From positions 1 through 9,264 of the forward strand of contig JAQSDS010000011.1 of the NCBI GenBank assembly GCA_029946045.1: a stretch of 9,264 nt of DNA, given 5' to 3'. Position 1 is the stretch's first letter. Each line of letters starts with the position of its first letter. The DNA is from Rhodoferax sp. (GTDB taxonomy: Bacteria; Pseudomonadota; Gammaproteobacteria; Burkholderiales; Burkholderiaceae_C). A program made the position numbers and the translations under genes. The notes below the pieces were generated by a model, which was given only the letters and a program-made list of their open reading frames with translations, was not told where the DNA came from and made no database searches. Shown here in pieces: positions 5,624 through 9,264 of this stretch.

Positions 5624-5902
5624 TTAGTGGTAATCCACAATTTCCACACGGTACGCACCATCGTCATGCCAGGCAAAGCAAATACGCCACTGGTCGTTGA
5701 TGCGGATGCTGTGTTGGCCTTTTCGATCACCTTTAAGCGCTTCCAGCAAGTTGCCAGGCGGGACGCGCAAGCTGTTCAACTCGGTGGCCGCACTGAGCTG
5801 CAACAGCTTGCGCCTTGCGACTCGTTCGATGTTTTTGAATCGGGCAACTGCCAGGCTCTGAAACAAACGTTCTGTGCCGGAACAAAGAAATGATCGGATC
5901 AT
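5624..5902 (-). CDS. higB: HigB-type mRNA interferase toxin (RelE superfamily)
   Basis: The 92-residue protein matches the HigB size and pattern: MIRSFLCSGTERLF, then VARFKNIERVARRKLLQLSA, VPPGNLLEALKGDRKGQHSI and INDQWRICFAW, ending in EIVDYH. In the family this is a ribosome-dependent endoribonuclease that cuts translated mRNA. The C-terminal His92 corresponds to the catalytic His92 known in Proteus vulgaris HigB, so the toxin looks active. It is first in the operon and is followed after 20 bp by higA; a small hairpin (ACCAC-CTTA-GTGGT, 5618-5631) spans its stop. A 13-bp palindrome, ATGATCGGATCAT (5890-5902), covers its start codon, and TTCTG-N5-CAGAA (5929-5943) lies 26 bp upstream as a candidate HigA operator. 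The ribosome site before the ATG is poor. Confidence 0.95.
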   Translation of the reverse strand: MIRSFLCSGTERLFQSLAVARFKNIERVARRKLLQLSAATELNSLRVPPGNLLEALKGDRKGQHSIRINDQWRICFAWHDDGAYRVEIVDYH

Positions 5903-6105
5903 GACGCCATTTTAATCTGAAATAAAGGTTCTGTTTCGCAGAATTATTTTGTAGCTTCAGATGTGTTTGGCTTGCTCAGCGCTGGGCGCCCACTGTTTAA
6001 CCCTCTTTTAGCTGTTTCATGCGCGCCATGGCTGACCGAAGTCAGACACGCCAAAACGGTGGGCCGGTGTAGCGCCCCGCCATGTTTGCCCGGACCGGTT
6101 GATGT
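5903..6105. other. Intergenic region between higB and the OmpA-family lipoprotein gene
   Basis: This 203-bp stretch has no supportable gene. The first 45 bp are AT-rich and should hold the higBA promoter. The rest holds short symmetries: GGGCGCCC near 5984-5991 and, at 6032-6045, a hairpin reading CTGAC-TTCG-GTCAG on the minus strand, i.e. an RNA with a stable UUCG tetraloop about 60 nt past the lipoprotein stop. No U-tract follows it, so a terminator call is not firm. Confidence 0.5.
5929..5943. promoter_or_regulatory. Inverted repeat upstream of higB, candidate HigA operator
   Basis: TTCTG (5929-5933) and CAGAA (5939-5943) form a 5-bp inverted repeat with a 5-bp spacer, 26 bp upstream of the higB ATG in an AT-rich stretch where the operon promoter should lie. 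Short arms make this a weak call; the link to HigA rests on position only. Confidence 0.35.
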
Positions 6106-6753
6106 TTACCGTGCCCGCTCGGCCAAAAACATCTCGATGCGGCGATTTTTGGCGCGGCCGACTTCGGTGTAGTTGTCGGCAATGGGTTCGTAGGAACCGC
6201 GGCCGTCAATCTGGATACGTTGTCCGCTCACGCCGCGTGACACCAGGTAGTTGCGTGCGCTGGCCGCCCGGTTGACCGAGAGCGGGTTGTTGATGGCGTC
6301 CGAGCCGGTGCTGTCAGTGTGGCCCACGATGCGGATCTCGGTGTTGGGCTGGTTGGACAGGCCTTGCGCAAACTGGTCCAGGATGGGACGCAGGTTGGGC
6401 TTGATGACCGCGCTGTTGATGTCAAACGAGATGTCGCTCGGGATGTTGAGCTTGAGCTGGTTGTCGGCAGTCTGTGTGACGTCCACACCGGTACCGGCGG
6501 TGGCCTGCTCCATGGCGGCCTTTTTCTGTGCCATCTGGTTCGACCAGATATAGCCTCCCAGTGCGCCCACGCCGGCACCGATCGCGGCCGACTTGCCACT
6601 GTCGCCAATGGCAACGCCCGCTAGCGCGCCAAGACCAGCGCCTATGGCTGAACTGCGTTGCGCGTCTGACATGTTGGCGCAGCCGGACAGCAAAACCAGG
6701 GTGGCGCTCAGGGCGGCAAGCGCCGGACGGCCGCAGAATTTCAGCTTGGTCAT
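6106..6753 (-). CDS. OmpA-family lipoprotein with glycine-zipper region
   Basis: This 215-residue outer-membrane lipoprotein carries a signal peptide with lipobox LLSGC (Cys25). A Gly/Ala-rich zipper follows (about 38-69: GAGLGALAGVAIGDSGKS, then AAIGAGVGALGGYIW), likely membrane-inserting or oligomerising. The C-terminal OmpA domain (about 100-215) has HTDSTG (145-150) and NNPLSVNRA (155-163). D147 and R162 have the 15-residue spacing of the diaminopimelate-binding pair of the family, so it should bind peptidoglycan noncovalently and tether the outer membrane. The layout resembles E. coli YiaD. The start at 6753 has a strong AAGGAG ribosome site, and an extended -10 (TGGTATAAC) lies 33 bp upstream. 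It follows the reductase gene on the same strand by 119 bp but appears to have its own promoter. Confidence 0.94.
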   Translation of the reverse strand: MTKLKFCGRPALAALSATLVLLSGCANMSDAQRSSAIGAGLGALAGVAIGDSGKSAAIGAGVGALGGYIWSNQMAQKKAAMEQATAGTGVDVTQTADNQLKLNIPSDISFDINSAVIKPNLRPILDQFAQGLSNQPNTEIRIVGHTDSTGSDAINNPLSVNRAASARNYLVSRGVSGQRIQIDGRGSYEPIADNYTEVGRAKNRRIEMFLAERAR

Positions 6754-6785
6754 GATGACTCCTTTAGGGTTGTTTGTAAGCAGAA

Positions 6786-6794
6786 GTTATACCA
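6786..6794 (-). promoter_or_regulatory. Extended -10 promoter element for the OmpA-family lipoprotein gene
   Basis: The minus strand reads TGGTATAAC here, a TGn extension plus a -10 hexamer with five of six consensus bases, 32 nt before the ATG at 6753. No good -35 hexamer is seen 16-18 bp upstream, which fits the extended -10 class. Confidence 0.45.
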
Positions 6795-6872
6795 GCGGCG
6801 CTGCGTTTTTTTGTGTGCGTTGGCCCACATTAGGTATCAAAATGTAAGGAAGAATTGAGAATCCGCAAGGAA

Positions 6873-7922
6873 TCAGGGCGCTGCCTTGTCCGCCTCTGAG
6901 GTAAATGCGTCGGCATAAAACTCGTCTTCAGGCAAACCGGCTGCCAGGTAGTCGGCGCGCGCCGAGTCCACCACAATGGGTGCGCCGCAGGCATAGACCT
7001 GGTGGCCGCGCAGCTGCGGCAAGTCCTGTAGCACTGCCCGATGCACAAACCCGGTACGCCCCTGCCAGTTGTCCTCTGGCACAGCGTTGGATACCACCGG
7101 CACATAGCGCAGGTTCGGCATCTCGGCCAATTGGGCTTGCACCCAGTCGGTCATGTACAGGTCAAACGGGCGCCGGCCACCCCAGTACAGTGTGACCGGG
7201 CGCGTGCTGCCCTTGAACTGCATGTGCTCGATGATTGCCTTGATCGGCGCAAAACCGGTGCCCGAGGCCAGCAGCACAATGGGTTTGTCGCTGTCTTCAC
7301 GCAGGTAAAAGCTGCCATACGGGCCTTCAATGCGCAAAATGTCGCGCTCTTTCATGCTGCCGAAAACCTGGTCGGTGAACTTGCCGCCCGGCATGTGGCG
7401 AATGTGCAGCTCCAGCCCTTGCTCGATCAGGTGTGGGGCATTGGCCATGGAGTAACTGCGGCGCAGGCCGCCCTGAAGCAAAAACTCGATGTACTGGCCG
7501 GCGTGGTAGGCAAAGACGTCGTTGGCCGGCATTTGCAGAAGCAGGCGCATCACGTCGGGTGATTTTTTTTCCATCAGTTTGATGCGCGTGGGCATTTTCT
7601 TGATGGCAAAAGCGCCAGCCAATGTGACCTGGCGCGACTCCAGCACCACGTCGCTCAAGGGGCTGGCGCAGCAGGTCAGCACAAAACCCTGGGCTTCTTC
7701 AGCGTCACTGAGGGCCTTGCTCTGGTGGGCGGCGTGGTGCACGCTGCCGCTGATCTTTTTGCATTTGCACGAGCCACAAGCCCCGTCCTTGCAGCCGTAG
7801 GGCAGGTTGATGCCCTGGGAAATACCGGCCGCCAGAATGGTTTCACCTGCTGCCACGTCAAATTCGCGGCCGCTGGGTTCGATGGTGATGTGAAAAGCAC
7901 TTGGGCTGGCGCTGCCGGTCAT
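6873..7922 (-). CDS. 2Fe-2S/FAD/NAD(P)H oxidoreductase ('CDP-6-deoxy-delta-3,4-glucoseen reductase' family)
   Basis: This 349-residue cytoplasmic electron-transfer protein has three parts. A plant-type 2Fe-2S ferredoxin domain (1-95) has cluster cysteines C44, C49, C52 and C84 in YGCKDGACGSC and LTCC. An FAD-binding domain (about 103-208) has RRSYSMAN (154-161) and GPYGSF. An NAD(P)-binding domain starts at LLASGTGFAP (217-226) and ends with a YACG motif. It should pass electrons from NAD(P)H through FAD and FeS to a partner, as oxygenase reductases and AscD/E3 do. Neither an oxygenase nor dideoxysugar genes lie near, so the usual family name probably misstates the role. The start at 7922 has GAGG 11 nt upstream; an open frame to 8030 exists, but those extra residues overlap the divergent SDR gene and lack a domain. 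The gap to the divergent gene is 44 bp. Confidence 0.88.
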   Translation of the reverse strand: MTGSASPSAFHITIEPSGREFDVAAGETILAAGISQGINLPYGCKDGACGSCKCKKISGSVHHAAHQSKALSDAEEAQGFVLTCCASPLSDVVLESRQVTLAGAFAIKKMPTRIKLMEKKSPDVMRLLLQMPANDVFAYHAGQYIEFLLQGGLRRSYSMANAPHLIEQGLELHIRHMPGGKFTDQVFGSMKERDILRIEGPYGSFYLREDSDKPIVLLASGTGFAPIKAIIEHMQFKGSTRPVTLYWGGRRPFDLYMTDWVQAQLAEMPNLRYVPVVSNAVPEDNWQGRTGFVHRAVLQDLPQLRGHQVYACGAPIVVDSARADYLAAGLPEDEFYADAFTSEADKAAP

Positions 7923-7954
7923 ATTTTGGTTATCCTCAAAGCTCAATTTTAAAA

Positions 7955-7960
7955 AAGGAG
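7955..7960 (+). promoter_or_regulatory. Strong ribosome binding site that fixes a TTG start
   Basis: AAGGAG, six bases before the TTG at 7967. No ATG or GTG in frame has a comparable site, so this decides the start of the SDR-like gene. Confidence 0.8.
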
Positions 7961-7966
7961 TCGATT

Positions 7967-8917
7967 TTGCCTGCATTGAGAAGTCCCCATACGCTCCTGT
8001 ACGCCACCCGGCCCGGCGCCCTGCCGGCACGCTTTCGGCGTGAACGTGTGTTGCTGGTCGGCTGCGGTGACGTCGGCCTGCGTGTGGCCCGCCAATTGGG
8101 CCCGCGCGTGCGCATGCTGGCCCTCACTTCACAGGCCGGGCGCGTGGCCGAACTGCGCGCGCTGGGCATCACGCCGCTGGTCGGTAATCTGGACAAGTCC
8201 GCCAGCCTGAAGCGCTTGAGCGGTCTGGCCACGCGCGTGCTGCATCTGGCACCGCCTCCGGGCAGTGGGCCGCAAGACCCGCGCACCCAGGCGCTGTTGC
8301 AGGTGCTGCGGCACCGCTCCGGGGTACATAGCCTGGTCTACGGCTCGACCAGCGGGGTGTATGGCGACTGCATGGGTGACGTGGTCACGGAGGGGCGGGC
8401 GCTCAACGCGGCCACCGCCCGGGCGCAGCGGCGCATTGACGCTGAGAGGCGCATCCGGCACTTTGGGCGTGCTGCCGGGGTTCCGGTCAGTATTTTGCGC
8501 ATTCCGGGCATCTATGCGCCCAACCGCGAGGGCGGCACCCCGCGCGAGCGCTTGCAAAAAGGTACGCCGGTGCTGCAAGCCAGCGACGATGTTTACACCA
8601 ACCACATTCATGCTGACGACCTGGCGCGCGCCTGCCTTGCCGCCTTGTGGCGTGGCCTGCCCGGGCGGGTGTACAACGTCAACGACGACAGCTGCCTGAA
8701 AATGGGCGACTACTTTGACCTAGCGGCTGACCTGTACGGCCTGCCACGGCCACCCCGCGTGCCGCGCGACACCGCCACCGCACAATTGCCTTTGATGCTG
8801 CTGAGCTTCATGAGTGAGTCACGCCGCATGGACAACACCCGGCTCAAGACCGAGCTGCGGGTGGCGCTGCGATATGCCACGGTGGCGCAGGGCTTAGGCG
8901 AAACCAGCAGTGCTTAG
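7967..8917 (+). CDS. Atypical SDR, NAD(P)-binding epimerase-like protein (YeeZ-like)
   Basis: A Rossmann-fold protein of 316 residues if it starts at the TTG at 7967. This start is chosen because a perfect AAGGAG (7955-7960) sits six bases before it; the only upstream ATG (7901) lies inside the divergent reductase gene. The dinucleotide-binding motif is VLLVGCGDVG (28-37). SDR-like blocks follow: LVYGSTSGVYGD (123-134), VSILRIPGIYAP and YTNHIHADDLA. The Tyr-x3-Lys catalytic pair of classical SDRs is not found where expected: the stretch at 148-156 reads AATARAQRR. This fits atypical SDRs such as E. coli YeeZ, whose substrate is not known, and argues against a standard sugar epimerase. It probably binds NAD(P), but its reaction cannot be stated. 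It is divergent from the FeS reductase and ends 8 bp from a convergent gene. Confidence 0.85.
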   Translation: MPALRSPHTLLYATRPGALPARFRRERVLLVGCGDVGLRVARQLGPRVRMLALTSQAGRVAELRALGITPLVGNLDKSASLKRLSGLATRVLHLAPPPGSGPQDPRTQALLQVLRHRSGVHSLVYGSTSGVYGDCMGDVVTEGRALNAATARAQRRIDAERRIRHFGRAAGVPVSILRIPGIYAPNREGGTPRERLQKGTPVLQASDDVYTNHIHADDLARACLAALWRGLPGRVYNVNDDSCLKMGDYFDLAADLYGLPRPPRVPRDTATAQLPLMLLSFMSESRRMDNTRLKTELRVALRYATVAQGLGETSSA

Positions 8918-8925
8918 CGCCCGCC

Positions 8926-9264
8926 TCACAAACCTGTCGTCATGGTGAAACTGCGGTTGAAAGGCACGGCATTGATGGCTCCATTCAGTGTGACCTGGTA
9001 GCTTGTGTTGGGCTTGAGGGTTACCGTGGGAATCACAAAGACCTCATTGGGGGCGATGTAGGCTTTGCCGTCCAGGTTGTCAATATTGGGGTCGTTGGCG
9101 TTGGTGAGGACGACGAATGGCACGGCTAAGCCGCTCTGGGTGACACTGCTGTTGATCGGGCTCACGGTCAGCACCTGCGGCGCATCCACCTTGAGGTAAA
9201 TCGGCGGGCCAACAACAGCACTGGCATACGGCGAGCCGATGAAAGGATTGGGGCTTTCGTTGGC
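8926..9264 (-). CDS. C-terminal part of an Ig-like (Big_5/SbsA-like), probably secreted protein, 5'-truncated by window edge
   Basis: The minus-strand frame is open from the right edge to a TGA at 8926-8928, giving the last 112 residues. It begins ANESPNPFIGSPYASAVVGP and ends with VTLKPNTSYQVTLNGAINAV, then FNRSFTMTTGL. The 'LKPNTSYQVTLNGAI...SFTMTTG' ending is typical of bacterial Ig-like domains of the Big_5/SbsA kind, which decorate exported or surface proteins. There is a GTG at 9189, but the frame and the Pro/Ser-rich linker before it continue without break, so the real start lies outside the window. The N-terminal domain, and thus the function, cannot be seen; a CAP or enzymatic domain with an Ig-like tail is one possibility. 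Its stop is 8 bp from that of the convergent SDR-like gene. Confidence 0.72.
   Translation of the reverse strand, partial: ANESPNPFIGSPYASAVVGPPIYLKVDAPQVLTVSPINSSVTQSGLAVPFVVLTNANDPNIDNLDGKAYIAPNEVFVIPTVTLKPNTSYQVTLNGAINAVPFNRSFTMTTGL

Noticed and set aside
5963..6172. Small plus-strand open frame in the higB-OmpA gap
   Set aside because: No ribosome site, no recognisable domain, and its end overlaps the lipoprotein gene on the other strand.
6793..6812. Plus-strand terminator-like CAGC-GGC-GCTG stem followed by seven T
   Set aside because: The stem is only 4 bp and no plus-strand gene precedes it; it overlaps the promoter region of the minus-strand lipoprotein gene.

Overview
The window looks like a chromosomal segment of a betaproteobacterium, most likely Comamonadaceae (Rhodoferax/Polaromonas-like). 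This is an inference from the high-GC coding, the style of the proteins and the gene set; no rRNA or other phylogenetic marker is present. Thirteen complete genes and two edge-truncated genes fill almost all of it. No tRNA, rRNA, CRISPR or insertion sequence is visible.

Left half (1-4501): a purine (urate to allantoin) catabolism locus. On the minus strand are puuE (cofactor-independent allantoinase, running off the left edge) and a GntR/FCD regulator 27 bp upstream of it. Divergent from these is uraH (5-hydroxyisourate hydrolase). A perfect 16-bp palindrome in the 65-bp divergent gap is the obvious operator. After uraH come two full and one partial copy of a 57-bp direct repeat, then a convergent Pro-rich lipoprotein gene of unknown role. 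Next are xdhC (xanthine dehydrogenase molybdenum-cofactor chaperone) and puuD (membrane urate oxidase/dehydrogenase with a C-terminal cytochrome c domain), which overlap by ATGA. Together these cover XDH maturation, urate oxidation into the respiratory chain, hydroxyisourate hydrolysis and allantoin opening. XdhAB and OHCU decarboxylase (UraD) are not in the window.

Middle (4502-5902): two adjacent type II toxin-antitoxin modules, both on the minus strand. One is a ribbon-helix-helix antitoxin/PIN ribonuclease pair (antitoxin first, GTGA overlap). The other is higB-higA (toxin first). They sit directly against the 3' end of puuD and look like an accessory insertion.

Right half (5903-9264): an OmpA-family lipoprotein with a glycine-zipper region, then a 2Fe-2S/FAD/NAD reductase of the type often called CDP-6-deoxy-delta-3,4-glucoseen reductase. 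Divergent from it by 44 bp is an atypical SDR (YeeZ-like) that starts at a TTG codon. Last is the 3' part of an Ig-like, probably secreted, protein entering from the right edge.

No wholly new system is evident. The points most worth a second look are the 57-bp hairpin-forming repeat, the operator palindrome, the xdhC-puuD coupling with a cytochrome-fused urate oxidase, and the unexplained lipoprotein lodged in the purine locus.
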